Source of the DNA: Clostridium sp. 12(A)
Lineage (GTDB): Bacteria > Bacillota > Clostridia > Lachnospirales > Lachnospiraceae
Assembly (NCBI GenBank): GCA_000526575.1
Contig: JAGI01000003.1
Span: forward strand, 496,001-560,000
Reading direction: 5' to 3'
Length of the DNA: 64,000 nucleotides
The notes under the pieces were generated by a model that ran no database searches, had not been told where the DNA came from, and worked only from the letters and a program-made list of their open reading frames with translations. The position numbers were made by a program, and so were the translations under genes. Positions 9,646 through 17,424 of the stretch are shown here, in pieces. The stretch's first letter is position 1. Each line of letters opens with the position of its first letter.

Positions 9646-9674
9646 TTGACAAGGGATACCAATTGCGTTATACT
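9646..9674 (+). promoter_or_regulatory. Sigma-A promoter for the thiT transcript
   Basis: TTGACA and TATACT are separated by exactly 17 bases, about 20 bases upstream of the TPP aptamer. The match to consensus is close. Confidence 0.75.
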
Positions 9675-9694
9675 CACAGCAACAAATAAATGTT

Positions 9695-9785
9695 CACACG
9701 CTAGGGGAGCCTCAGGCTGAGATTGGTCGTTACCTAACCCTCACTACTTGAACCGGTTAATACCGGCGTAAGGAAGCATCAGTAG
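9695..9785 (+). ncRNA. TPP riboswitch (THI element)
   Basis: The conserved core elements appear in order: CTAGGGGAGCC, GGCTGAGA, ACCCTCACTACTTGAACC, and TACCGGCGTAAGGAAGCA. Together they define a thiamine pyrophosphate aptamer. It lies directly upstream of the thiamine transporter gene thiT, which is a classic target. Binding of TPP should turn expression off. The likely output is translational, because a separate hairpin downstream covers the ribosome-binding site. Confidence 0.96.
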
Positions 9786-9788
9786 TCC

Positions 9789-9811
9789 CCTCCTGCGCAT
9801 ATAAAAGGAGG
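9789..9811 (+). promoter_or_regulatory. Ribosome-site-sequestering hairpin of the TPP riboswitch
   Basis: CCTCCT at 9789-9794 is fully complementary to AGGAGG at 9806-9811, which is the ribosome-binding site of thiT 7 bases before its ATG. No U-tract follows, so the stem would block translation rather than terminate transcription. Confidence 0.65.
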
Positions 9812-9818
9812 TATTTTT

Positions 9819-10490
9819 ATGTCTTTTTTTCTGAATTACTCCGCTGAGAATGCGGAATATATGCTGACCACGGCAGGATATACAGCTGTGATCCTGTTGT
9901 TAGCAGCAGTCTTTTTTGGTTTTCAGTTCTTTTCAAAGTCCCAGGATACAACGCCTCATGTAAAGACCCAGCGTATGGTTTACTGTGCAGGCGCCATGGC
10001 TCTTTCTCTTGTGACTTCCTTTATTAAGTTTGCCTCACTTCCATTTGGAGGCTCCATTACCCTGTTTTCCATGCTGTTTATCTGCCTCATTGGCTATGTC
10101 TTCGGATTAAGAACAGGAATCATGACTGGGGTTGCTTATGGAATTTTGCAGTTTATCATGAATCCATATATATTCGCTCCCATTCAGGTGCTCCTTGATT
10201 ATCCTCTGGCATTCGGTGCCCTTGGGCTTTCTGGCTTGTTTCGCAATAAAAAGCATGGACTGGTGGCTGGATATATCACAGGCGTTATAGGACGATATCT
10301 CTTTCATGTAATCTCCGGTTACATATTTTTTGCTTCTTATGCACCGGAAGGTACCAATTCCATGATTTATACCCTGGTATATAACGCCACTTACATTCTC
10401 CCAGAGTTAATTGTAACCGTTATTATTCTTTATATGCCTCCTGTATTTAAGGCAATCACCCAGGTAAAGCGGCTGGCAGTAAGCGAATAA
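9819..10490 (+). CDS. thiT: Energy-coupled thiamine transporter ThiT
   Basis: The 223-residue integral membrane protein has about six helices and matches the ThiT substrate-binding (S) component of ECF transporters. It binds thiamine at the outer membrane face and works with a shared EcfA/EcfA'/EcfT module encoded elsewhere. Recognisable family segments include FGGSITLFSMLFI, GVAYGILQFIMNPYIFAPIQVLLDYPLAF and RYLFHVISGYIFF; the aromatic residues in these segments line the thiamine pocket in characterised members. The upstream TPP riboswitch confirms the substrate. It is the only gene in its transcript. Confidence 0.95.
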   Translation: MSFFLNYSAENAEYMLTTAGYTAVILLLAAVFFGFQFFSKSQDTTPHVKTQRMVYCAGAMALSLVTSFIKFASLPFGGSITLFSMLFICLIGYVFGLRTGIMTGVAYGILQFIMNPYIFAPIQVLLDYPLAFGALGLSGLFRNKKHGLVAGYITGVIGRYLFHVISGYIFFASYAPEGTNSMIYTLVYNATYILPELIVTVIILYMPPVFKAITQVKRLAVSE

Positions 10491-10515
10491 GCTTGATAAG
10501 AAGAAGGCGGCCTTT

Positions 10516-10570
10516 AAACCGTCCTCCAAGCAACAGAACATAACATCTGACGTTTGGGGGACGGTTTTTT
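10516..10570 (+). terminator. Terminator after thiT
   Basis: AAACCGTCCTCCAA pairs with TTTGGGGGACGGTTT and is followed by a T run. The loop is long at about 25 bases. It lies 26 bases after the thiT stop. Confidence 0.75.
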
Positions 10571-10656
10571 ATGACAAAGAAATACTGTGCTCCTTTTCTG
10601 CCTCATCCTTTATTATTTTTCAACGACGTTTGATAGCTGCAATGCATTGTTGATAT

Positions 10657-11523
10657 TTAATTAATAGGATGAATATTTTTTGTCCAGATATTCATATCTT
10701 CAAATGCACCGCATATATTACAATTATTTATTAACCTGCCTGCATATATGTATTCGTGTTTACATAACACCATATTAATGCCAGTATTTATAGCTCTGGA
10801 CAGACTATATAAAGTAATAAAGTTCCTGTTTCTAAGCTCTGATTCCAACTCATTTATAATATTGGACAGAACCCCTTTTCCCCTGTATTCTGCATAGGTG
10901 GCGCAATCCGTCATTTCAGCATTCAGATTCACTATGTCCATATCCGCTGAAGCGATCCCAATTATCTTTCCCTCTAATTCAGCAATCTTATACAATACGT
11001 TTCTATTCATTGTTTGACTTAGATAATCCTCGTCATATACAGGGGTAGGATATGTCGAAAACACGGCTGAAAACAAAGCAGCGATTTCTCTTATATCTCT
11101 TTGTGTCGCGGTTCTAATGCTGTATGGCAGAGTGTTACTGCCACCGGCAATATATTTTCCATGTTTCTTTATGCACTGCCTGACCAACATATCTTTCTCT
11201 ACAGAATTAGCAGCAATTTTTCTTTTGCTGTCTATAAAATAGGACAAACAATATGCATCTTTTCCCTTGAAAAATCCAGCTATCTTTCCTTCGATATTAA
11301 ATCCTGCCTCAGTAAATATCTTCAAATTAGATATATCGGTATTAACTATTATTTTACCCGCCTGATTTACCGTTGCAACGTCTATTATTTTTTCTAAGGC
11401 CTGAACCGATATGTTACTGGAATCAAGTATTTTCACGCGTTTATTCATGTTGTCCAGATATATTTTTATTGTATCTATTGTAATTTTACAATCATTTTCA
11501 GCATCACATTGAAATTTTTTCAT
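10657..11523 (-). CDS. ablB: Beta-lysine N6-acetyltransferase
   Basis: The 288-residue protein has a GNAT acetyltransferase domain in its C-terminal half ([18 protein letters not shown] CoA loop, seen as [17 protein letters not shown] near residue 215) and a family-specific N-terminal half. It is the AblB partner of AblA: it acetylates beta-lysine at N6 to give N-epsilon-acetyl-beta-lysine, a compatible solute known from methanogens and some anaerobic bacteria. The first 20 bases overlap the 3' end of ablA, so the two are translationally coupled. It is the last gene of a five-gene operon. Codon use is AT-rich compared with flanking genes. Confidence 0.9.
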   Translation of the reverse strand: MKKFQCDAENDCKITIDTIKIYLDNMNKRVKILDSSNISVQALEKIIDVATVNQAGKIIVNTDISNLKIFTEAGFNIEGKIAGFFKGKDAYCLSYFIDSKRKIAANSVEKDMLVRQCIKKHGKYIAGGSNTLPYSIRTATQRDIREIAALFSAVFSTYPTPVYDEDYLSQTMNRNVLYKIAELEGKIIGIASADMDIVNLNAEMTDCATYAEYRGKGVLSNIINELESELRNRNFITLYSLSRAINTGINMVLCKHEYIYAGRLINNCNICGAFEDMNIWTKNIHPIN

Positions 11524-12781
11524 GATATCTTGCTCTCCTGTCTATTCGTACATTGCTCGCTGGTATCAGGCAAGTACACTCATTTTTTAAGAGTTTCTCC
11601 ACCCCCTTATATTCATCTTTTTTGTATTTATCACAAATACCACACTGCTTACATGTATGGGTTTTATCGACCGGTTCCGTATACGTACATATAACACCTT
11701 CATAGTTTCTTAGAATTACTTTTTCCGGCGATTGAGATATCACATATTGCGGATTAACTGGTATCTTACCACCGCCCCCTGGTGCATCTATTACAAAGGT
11801 TGGCACTGCAAATCCTGAAGTATGGCCACGTAATAACTCTATGATCTCAATTCCCGCCGCTATTGGTGTACGGAAATGTTCAATGCCCTCAGACAGATCA
11901 CATTGATATATGTAATAAGGTCTTACCCGATTAACTACCAATTGCTGCACAAGTGACTTCATAATAGATGGACAGTCATTTATATTCTTTAATAATACAG
12001 ACTGGTTACCTAGTGGGATTCCTGCATCAGCAAGCATTTTGCATGCAAGTTTTGATTCTTGTGTTATTTCATATGGATGATTGAAATGGGTATTAATCCA
12101 AACAGGATGATATTTTTTAATCATGCTGCATAGAGTTTCTGTTACTCGCTGCGGCATAACAACTGGAACGCGAGTTCCAATTCTAATGATTTCAACATGG
12201 GGTATTGCTCTTAATTCTTTCAAAATAAATTCAAGTTTTTCATCTGAAACGCACAATGCATCACCGCCAGATAATAAAACATCTCTCACTTCAGTATGGA
12301 CTTTTATATATTGAATGGCTTTTAAAATAGATCTTCTTGACAAGGAATTATCTTCCTGTCCTGCAAAGCGTCTCCTTGTACAATGTCTGCAATACATAGA
12401 ACATTGTTCGGTAATAAGAAAAAGCACCCGATCCGGATATCTGTGTGTAAGTCCACAAACTGGAGAGTCAAGGGTTTCATGTAAGGGGTCGCAGCTTTCA
12501 CAATCTGATATCTCTGATTCATGAACTGTTGGAATCGCTTGCCTTCTAATTGGGCAATTATAGTCATCCGGATTAATTAGCGTTGCGTAATAAGGAGTGA
12601 TAGCCATTTTTAATTTCTTAAGGCTGGTTATTATTCCATACTTTTCATCATCCGTAAGATTTATAACTTTCTCCAGTTCATCCACCGTGGTAATTCTATT
12701 CGATATCTGCCATTGCCAACTGTTCCACTGTTCTTGCGTTACATCCTTCCATAATTCTATATTTTTAAAATTTCTTTTCAT
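11504..12781 (-). CDS. ablA: Lysine 2,3-aminomutase
   Basis: The 425-residue radical SAM enzyme converts L-alpha-lysine to L-beta-lysine using a 4Fe-4S cluster, S-adenosylmethionine and pyridoxal phosphate. The cluster motif CSMYCRHC (CxxxCxxC) is near residue 132. The PLP-binding segment [14 protein letters not shown] and a C-terminal Cys-rich zinc-like region ([10 protein letters not shown]) are also present. The ATG at 12781 has GGAGG 5 bases upstream; an in-frame GTG two codons earlier overlaps that site and is rejected. Adjacent ablB indicates osmolyte synthesis rather than lysine fermentation, since no kamDE genes are seen. Confidence 0.95.
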   Translation of the reverse strand: MKRNFKNIELWKDVTQEQWNSWQWQISNRITTVDELEKVINLTDDEKYGIITSLKKLKMAITPYYATLINPDDYNCPIRRQAIPTVHESEISDCESCDPLHETLDSPVCGLTHRYPDRVLFLITEQCSMYCRHCTRRRFAGQEDNSLSRRSILKAIQYIKVHTEVRDVLLSGGDALCVSDEKLEFILKELRAIPHVEIIRIGTRVPVVMPQRVTETLCSMIKKYHPVWINTHFNHPYEITQESKLACKMLADAGIPLGNQSVLLKNINDCPSIMKSLVQQLVVNRVRPYYIYQCDLSEGIEHFRTPIAAGIEIIELLRGHTSGFAVPTFVIDAPGGGGKIPVNPQYVISQSPEKVILRNYEGVICTYTEPVDKTHTCKQCGICDKYKKDEYKGVEKLLKNECTCLIPASNVRIDRRARYHEKISM

Positions 12782-12835
12782 AAACACCTCCAGATAAAGC
12801 CAATCTATTAGTTAAGTATATTAATTCAGGCAATT

Positions 12836-13558
12836 CTATAAAATCTGTGATATAAACTCTTTCGTTCTCTCATTTAAAGGACGTTCAAATATTTCCTCCG
12901 GTGTTCCTTCCTCGACAATTTTGCCTTCATCCATGTAAACGATTCTGTCAGCAACTTCCTTTGCAAACCCCATCTCATGTGTAACTACAACCATGGTCAT
13001 ACCATCATCTGCAAGGTTTTTCATAACCTTTAAAACTTCACCAACCAGTTCCGGGTCTAAGGCTGATGTAGGTTCGTCAAATAACATAATCTTAGGATTC
13101 ATAGCTAATGCACGTGCAATAGCGACACGTTGTTTTTGTCCGCCTGATATCATGGCTGGATATGTATCCGCCTTGTCTTGCATATTTACTTTATCTAACA
13201 ATGAAAGTCCTTCTTCCTTTGCCATTTTAAGCGGAACTTTCTTAACTTGTGTTAAGCCTTCCATCACATTTTCTAATACAGTTTTGTGTGGAAAAAGATT
13301 AAAATGCTGAAACACCATGCCTACTTCTTGTCTAATCAGGTGTAAATTCTTCGTTTTTGAGGTTATTGTTTTCCCATCAATCTGAATCATTCCCTCCTGG
13401 GCTATTTCAATAAAATTAATACATCGAAGTAACGTACTCTTCCCTGACCCACTTGAACCAATAATAACAACTACTTCATTCTTGTCTACATGGAATTCGA
13501 TATCATGCAATACTTGATGCTTTCCAAACCATTTATTAAGTCCTCTTATATTTATCAT
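12836..13558 (-). CDS. Polar amino acid ABC transporter, ATP-binding protein (GlnQ type)
   Basis: The 240-residue ATPase has Walker [10 protein letters not shown] near residue 36, Q-loop [10 protein letters not shown], the ABC signature (here [15 protein letters not shown]), Walker [14 protein letters not shown] and the switch His in [10 protein letters not shown]. It closely fits the GlnQ/ArtP/HisP class that energises polar amino acid uptake. The start at 13558 gives the usual family length and leaves 7 bases after the permease gene. A longer in-frame start would overlap the permease. It lies 54 bases upstream of ablA, so lysine is a reasonable but unproven substrate. Confidence 0.95.
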   Translation of the reverse strand: MINIRGLNKWFGKHQVLHDIEFHVDKNEVVVIIGSSGSGKSTLLRCINFIEIAQEGMIQIDGKTITSKTKNLHLIRQEVGMVFQHFNLFPHKTVLENVMEGLTQVKKVPLKMAKEEGLSLLDKVNMQDKADTYPAMISGGQKQRVAIARALAMNPKIMLFDEPTSALDPELVGEVLKVMKNLADDGMTMVVVTHEMGFAKEVADRIVYMDEGKIVEEGTPEEIFERPLNERTKEFISQIL

Positions 13559-13565
13559 AGGATGA

Positions 13566-14237
13566 TCACTCCAATACTTTAAAATCACTGACATTTAATC
13601 GTTTCTCAATTCCATTAGCTAATATCGTTAATGCTGAGGTCATAATCAAATAGTAAATAGCTGCTATGCTTAACATTTCCATTAATCGGAACGTAGAGGA
13701 ACCAAGCTGTCTTGCATATAGCAATAGCTCCGGTATGGCAACAGCACTCGCTAAAGAGGAATCCTTTAGGGCTATGATCAACTGATTGCTTAATGAGGGG
13801 ACTGCACGTTTGAATGCCTGCGGTAATACGATACGGCGCATTACCTTCCCCTCTGTCATCCCCAAAGAAAGACCTGCTTCCCGCTGTCCTCTGGCAATTC
13901 CCTGTATCGACCCTCTGAATATTTCTGCGATGTACGCCGCATTATGAAGTCCAAGTGCTAAAAAAGCGGAGGGTAGATTACCAATACGAACGATATTAAC
14001 GAGACCAAAATAAATCAATAGTAACTGTAACAGCAATGGAGTCCCCCGAACAATCCATATATATACCCGTGCAGGAATGCTTAAAATCCTGTAATTGGAT
14101 ATACGCATCAGTGCAAGAATAAGTCCAAATATAATACCAATAAGGATACCGAATACCGTTACCAATACCGTCATCTTTGCTGCATCTAAAAATGACATAA
14201 AATAGTTTGGAATAACTGAAAAGTCCCAAATGCTCAT
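13566..14237 (-). CDS. Polar amino acid ABC transporter, permease
   Basis: The 223-residue membrane protein has about five helices and the HisM/GlnP-type permease domain. The EAA loop that docks the ATPase is visible as [26 protein letters not shown]. The segment [16 protein letters not shown] is typical of amino acid permeases. It lies between the binding-protein and ATPase genes and would act as a homodimer in the membrane. TCCTTTATATG-type AT-rich leader precedes it, with AAAGGAGG just upstream of the ATG. Confidence 0.94.
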   Translation of the reverse strand: MSIWDFSVIPNYFMSFLDAAKMTVLVTVFGILIGIIFGLILALMRISNYRILSIPARVYIWIVRGTPLLLQLLLIYFGLVNIVRIGNLPSAFLALGLHNAAYIAEIFRGSIQGIARGQREAGLSLGMTEGKVMRRIVLPQAFKRAVPSLSNQLIIALKDSSLASAVAIPELLLYARQLGSSTFRLMEMLSIAAIYYLIMTSALTILANGIEKRLNVSDFKVLE

Positions 14238-14268
14238 ACTTTTCCTCCTTTATATGTAAATCTAAAAA

Positions 14269-15057
14269 CTATTTCACCGTGATATCCACGCCACCCAGCC
14301 ATTTTTCACTGATCTTAGTTAATGTACCATCCTCATGCATTTCTTGTATTATTTTATTTATTTTTTCTAGTAGTTCCTTATCATCCTTGTTGATTGCAAT
14401 CCCCATATTTTCAAGCCTTAATAGTTCTCCGATAAGAATCAGATTTTCACCGCCTGCAATATCCTCCATTGCAGACAAGCCTACCAATCGGTCTGTAATC
14501 ACACCATCAACCCGCCCATTGATCAACTCCAAAAGTGTCGCATTATCATCTTGATAAAAGCTTACTTCTGCTCCTAATTTTTCTGCATCTAAAACAAAAT
14601 TCGTTCCTGTCGTTACAGCAATTTTTTTTCCGCTCAATTAATTCACTTCAGTAATTTCTGAATCTTTATTTACAAATAATTGTGCACCTGAATAATAATA
14701 AGGATTTGTAAAATCTACAACTTTAAGGCGCTCATCTGTTATAGCCATACTACCTAAGACAGCATCATATCGCTTGTTCCTTAACCCTTCCGTCAGGCCA
14801 TCCCAATCAGATGTGACATAGTTAAGTCCAACCCCTAAACGCTTTGCTATTTCTTCCCCTGTATCAACGTCAAATCCGACAACTTTACCATCTTCCATAT
14901 AGTTAAATGGGGGGTAACCTCCACTTCCTACAACCGTTAATGTACCTGCTTGCTCAACGCGCTTTAAACTGTCTGTTTCCTCCTTTTTGCAGCCGGTGAA
15001 AAGAATCGAAATTGATGTTAATACTAAGAATAATATTATTTTTTTTCTCAGATTCAT
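14269..15057 (-). pseudogene. Amino acid ABC transporter binding protein, interrupted by one in-frame TAA
   Basis: The frame encodes a lipoprotein signal (FTGCKKE lipobox near residue 27) and both lobes of a type 3 periplasmic binding protein fold. It is stopped by a TAA at 14638-14640 after residue 139 (ITEVN). The second part, LSGKKIAVTTGTNF onward, continues in the same frame for 122 codons and aligns with the second lobe as if the stop replaced one residue. Total length with the stop is about 262 codons, the normal family size. The cause may be a recent nonsense mutation, sequencing error or readthrough. The TTG right after the stop could reinitiate but has no ribosome site. Start at 15057 has AGGAGG upstream. 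Confidence 0.85.
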
Positions 15058-15084
15058 GTAACCTCCTTCTTGTTTCAAGCCAAA

Positions 15085-15125
15085 AGTAACAACTTCATTT
15101 TATCATGAAGTTGTTACTCATCCAA
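15085..15125 (-). promoter_or_regulatory. Putative promoter and operator of the ABC transporter-abl operon
   Basis: A perfect 13-base inverted repeat (AGTAACAACTTCA, 8-base spacer, TGAAGTTGTTACT) occupies 15085-15118. On the minus strand TTGGAT at 15120-15125 and TAAAAT at 15097-15102 are 17 bases apart, so the dyad covers the spacer and -10 of a plausible promoter. A repressor site is the simplest reading; an RNA hairpin in the leader is the alternative. Confidence 0.45.
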
Positions 15126-15213
15126 GTAAAATTTTATTTTTTTTACTAATTATGTGTTTAGCACCTGTACCCATTACGCTCAATGTAAGTGAGTAATAAA
15201 TGGTTTCTTGCAT

Positions 15214-15252
15214 CAAAATAGCGTAGCAGCTGAAAACTACTACGCTATTTTG
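15214..15252 (-). terminator. Terminator after the MFS exporter gene
   Basis: CAAAATAGCGTAG and CTACGCTATTTTG form a perfect 13-base stem with a 13-base loop. The A/T ends make it able to act in either direction. It lies 55 bases after the exporter stop. Confidence 0.65.
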
Positions 15253-15307
15253 TCTGAATCATTGGGGCCACATCGTTACATGCCCTTTAAGATACTATTT
15301 TTACGCT

Positions 15308-16759
15308 CTAACTCGTTTCCACATTATGATAGGACTGTTTCTTTCGCTTCTGACCGTACAGTCTCACTGCGGTTAAACAAGCACCCATTCCGCAAATCGC
15401 TGCGGCAATCAGATAGACGGTCCTCATTCCATAAATAAATACATCGTCACGTCCCCTGATATAATCTGATACATTATAACCGACCTTCTGACTCATCTGG
15501 CTGTAGAGAATAATAACAGCAAAGGACACTCCGCTGATAATACCCAGATTCCGAATCAATGCATTGACACTACCGCAGATTCCCAGCATATTTTTCGGAG
15601 CCGTAGACATTGTAATAGAATTGTTGGGAGATTGAAATAATCCGTTTCCTACTGACATGATTGCCAGATAAACCACCAAAACCTTGATTTCTGAAGTTTC
15701 CGTTAAGGTGGCCATAAGACAAAGTCCCACTCCTGACAAGCAAAGTCCTGCAAAGGTAAGAATCTCCGAACCTATCTTATCAGATAAATACCCGCTGACT
15801 GGAGCTACTACTGCCAGAATTACCGGAGATACCATAAGTATGATTCCTGTAAACGCAGGAGAATATTTAAGGGTATCCTGAAGATAAAAGGGCAGGATGA
15901 TGGAAGAGCTACTGAGCGCCACAAAGGATAAAAAGGCGCATAATATGCTGATGGAAAACAGGCTGTTTCGAAACAGACTGAGAGGCAAAAGGGGTACTTC
16001 TGTCCGGCTCTCCAGATAAAGAAACAAAAGGAAGGAAATAAAAAAGAAAAGGAATCCTCCCACAATCAGCGGGCTTGCGTATCCGTAGTTCTTTCCCAAT
16101 GTCAGTGATAAAAACAAAGTGACCACGGAAAATAAAAATAAAACACTTCCTTTTCTATCAAAGGGCTGTTGCGATGCTTTTTTTGATTTGGGAAGAATCC
16201 TTATTCCTAAAAAATAAACCAAGATTCCAATTGGTACATTAATTAAAAATATATATTCCCAGGCAAAAGAATGTATAATAAAACCGCCCAGGGGTGGACC
16301 TGCCATGGACCCAAGCGCTACCGCAGTACCTGAGATTCCAAGGGCTTTTCCCCTCTCATTTGCTGGAAAGACCTGGGTGATGATTCCCTGATTGGTGCCC
16401 ATAGCTGCCGCTGCTCCAAGAGCCTGGATTCCCCGGGAAATAATGAGCTGTAAAAAGCTATGGGATATCCCGCAAAGCAATGATCCAGCAGTAAAAACTA
16501 AAACTCCGTATAAGAAAATCCGTGTCTTTCCTATAATATCGCCCAAACGGCCAAAAATTAAAATGGTTCCGACCACCACCAGAAGATAAATCGTTACTAC
16601 CCAGGAAATTGCCTCTGAGCTTACGTGTAAAAGCTCTGACATCTGGGGAAGGGCCACGTTTACGATGCTGCTGTCCAGAGTAGCCATAAGGGTGAGCAAC
16701 ACTACATTAATTAAAATAAGCATACGGTTTTTGTATACTTTTTCATTTGTTTGTTCCAT
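15308..16759 (-). CDS. MFS multidrug exporter, DHA2 (EmrB/QacA) family
   Basis: The protein of about 483 residues has 14 predicted membrane helices. Motif D1-like LDSSIVNVALPQM is in helix 1, motif A-like GRLGDIIGKTRIF in the first cytoplasmic loop, and the antiporter motif C-like GTAVALGSMAGPPLGGFI near residue 150. These define the drug:proton antiporter-2 family. The ATG at 16759 has GGAG 7 bases upstream; an ATG eight codons earlier (16783) is possible but weaker. It follows a marR gene in the same direction, with a shared operator-controlled promoter, so induction by a toxic substrate is likely. Confidence 0.92.
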   Translation of the reverse strand: MEQTNEKVYKNRMLILINVVLLTLMATLDSSIVNVALPQMSELLHVSSEAISWVVTIYLLVVVGTILIFGRLGDIIGKTRIFLYGVLVFTAGSLLCGISHSFLQLIISRGIQALGAAAAMGTNQGIITQVFPANERGKALGISGTAVALGSMAGPPLGGFIIHSFAWEYIFLINVPIGILVYFLGIRILPKSKKASQQPFDRKGSVLFLFSVVTLFLSLTLGKNYGYASPLIVGGFLFFFISFLLFLYLESRTEVPLLPLSLFRNSLFSISILCAFLSFVALSSSSIILPFYLQDTLKYSPAFTGIILMVSPVILAVVAPVSGYLSDKIGSEILTFAGLCLSGVGLCLMATLTETSEIKVLVVYLAIMSVGNGLFQSPNNSITMSTAPKNMLGICGSVNALIRNLGIISGVSFAVIILYSQMSQKVGYNVSDYIRGRDDVFIYGMRTVYLIAAAICGMGACLTAVRLYGQKRKKQSYHNVETS

Positions 16760-16813
16760 TGATATCTCCGTTTCTAGATTCATATAATAAATTCTCTCTT
16801 CTTTCTTCCCCTT

Positions 16814-17266
16814 TTATTCCTCATCTTTTTGGATCCTTCGAAGATGTCTTGCTTCTTTTAAAACCACATCAAGCATCCTCATCAGTTCTTCCTTTTCCTT
16901 CTCATCAAGCCCTTTTGTAATGGCATCGTTCCAGAGAGTCATTTCCTTTTTGATGGCTGGAATCATGGATTTTCCCTCTTCCGTCAGATAAAGCTTATAC
17001 GCTCTTGTATCCTTATGGTCTGTCTCTTTTTTCACATATCCCATTTGGATCAGTTTTTTTACCTCTCTGGCTGACATCGCTTTATCCACGTTTAATTCCT
17101 TGCTCAGCTGGTTTTGGTTGATTCCATCTTTAAGAGCTAACGCCAGCAAAAAGGAACCGCTTCCGCCGCATAATCCGTATGGTTTTAATACTTCATTGGT
17201 ATAAGACAGGGTACAACGATAAATACCTCCCGTATACTTACTGAGCTTTCTATATTCTTCTTTCAT
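16814..17266 (-). CDS. MarR-family transcriptional regulator
   Basis: The 150-residue protein has the MarR winged helix, with the recognition region GINQNQLSKELNVDKAMSAREVKKLIQMGYVKK and the wing DHKDTRAYKLYLTEEG. It is the first gene of a two-gene unit with the MFS exporter. A palindrome overlapping the -35 of its own promoter suggests autorepression relieved by a ligand. The start has GGAGAGA upstream. Confidence 0.93.
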   Translation of the reverse strand: MKEEYRKLSKYTGGIYRCTLSYTNEVLKPYGLCGGSGSFLLALALKDGINQNQLSKELNVDKAMSAREVKKLIQMGYVKKETDHKDTRAYKLYLTEEGKSMIPAIKKEMTLWNDAITKGLDEKEKEELMRMLDVVLKEARHLRRIQKDEE

Positions 17267-17310
17267 TCTCTCTCCTTTTTCCTGATATTCCCCATATTCA
17301 TTCGTTGGAT

Positions 17311-17339
17311 ATTATAGTCCTTTTTAGTTGATATGTCAA
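17311..17339 (-). promoter_or_regulatory. Consensus sigma-A promoter of marR-MFS
   Basis: Reading the minus strand, TTGACA (17334-17339) and TATAAT (17311-17316) are separated by exactly 17 bases. This is a perfect consensus promoter and implies tight repression is needed. Confidence 0.85.
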
Positions 17340-17342
17340 CTA
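17325..17342. promoter_or_regulatory. Putative MarR operator
   Basis: TAGTTGA-TATG-TCAACTA is a perfect 7-base dyad with a 4-base centre and overlaps the -35 hexamer of the marR promoter. Its size and position are typical for MarR-family sites. Confidence 0.7.
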
Positions 17343-17424
17343 TATAAGAATAGAAAAATTGTCAGTAGCACATCAGCATGTACTTAAGGAATATAATGAA
17401 ATAAAAAGCTTAAAAGGAGATATT

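Noticed and set aside
11504-12781. Lysine fermentation pathway
   Set aside because: The aminomutase is followed by ablB and there are no kamDE, kce or kdd genes, so osmolyte synthesis fits better.
14638-14640. Stop codon in the binding-protein gene as a recoded selenocysteine or pyrrolysine
   Set aside because: The codon is TAA, whereas those amino acids use TGA and TAG.
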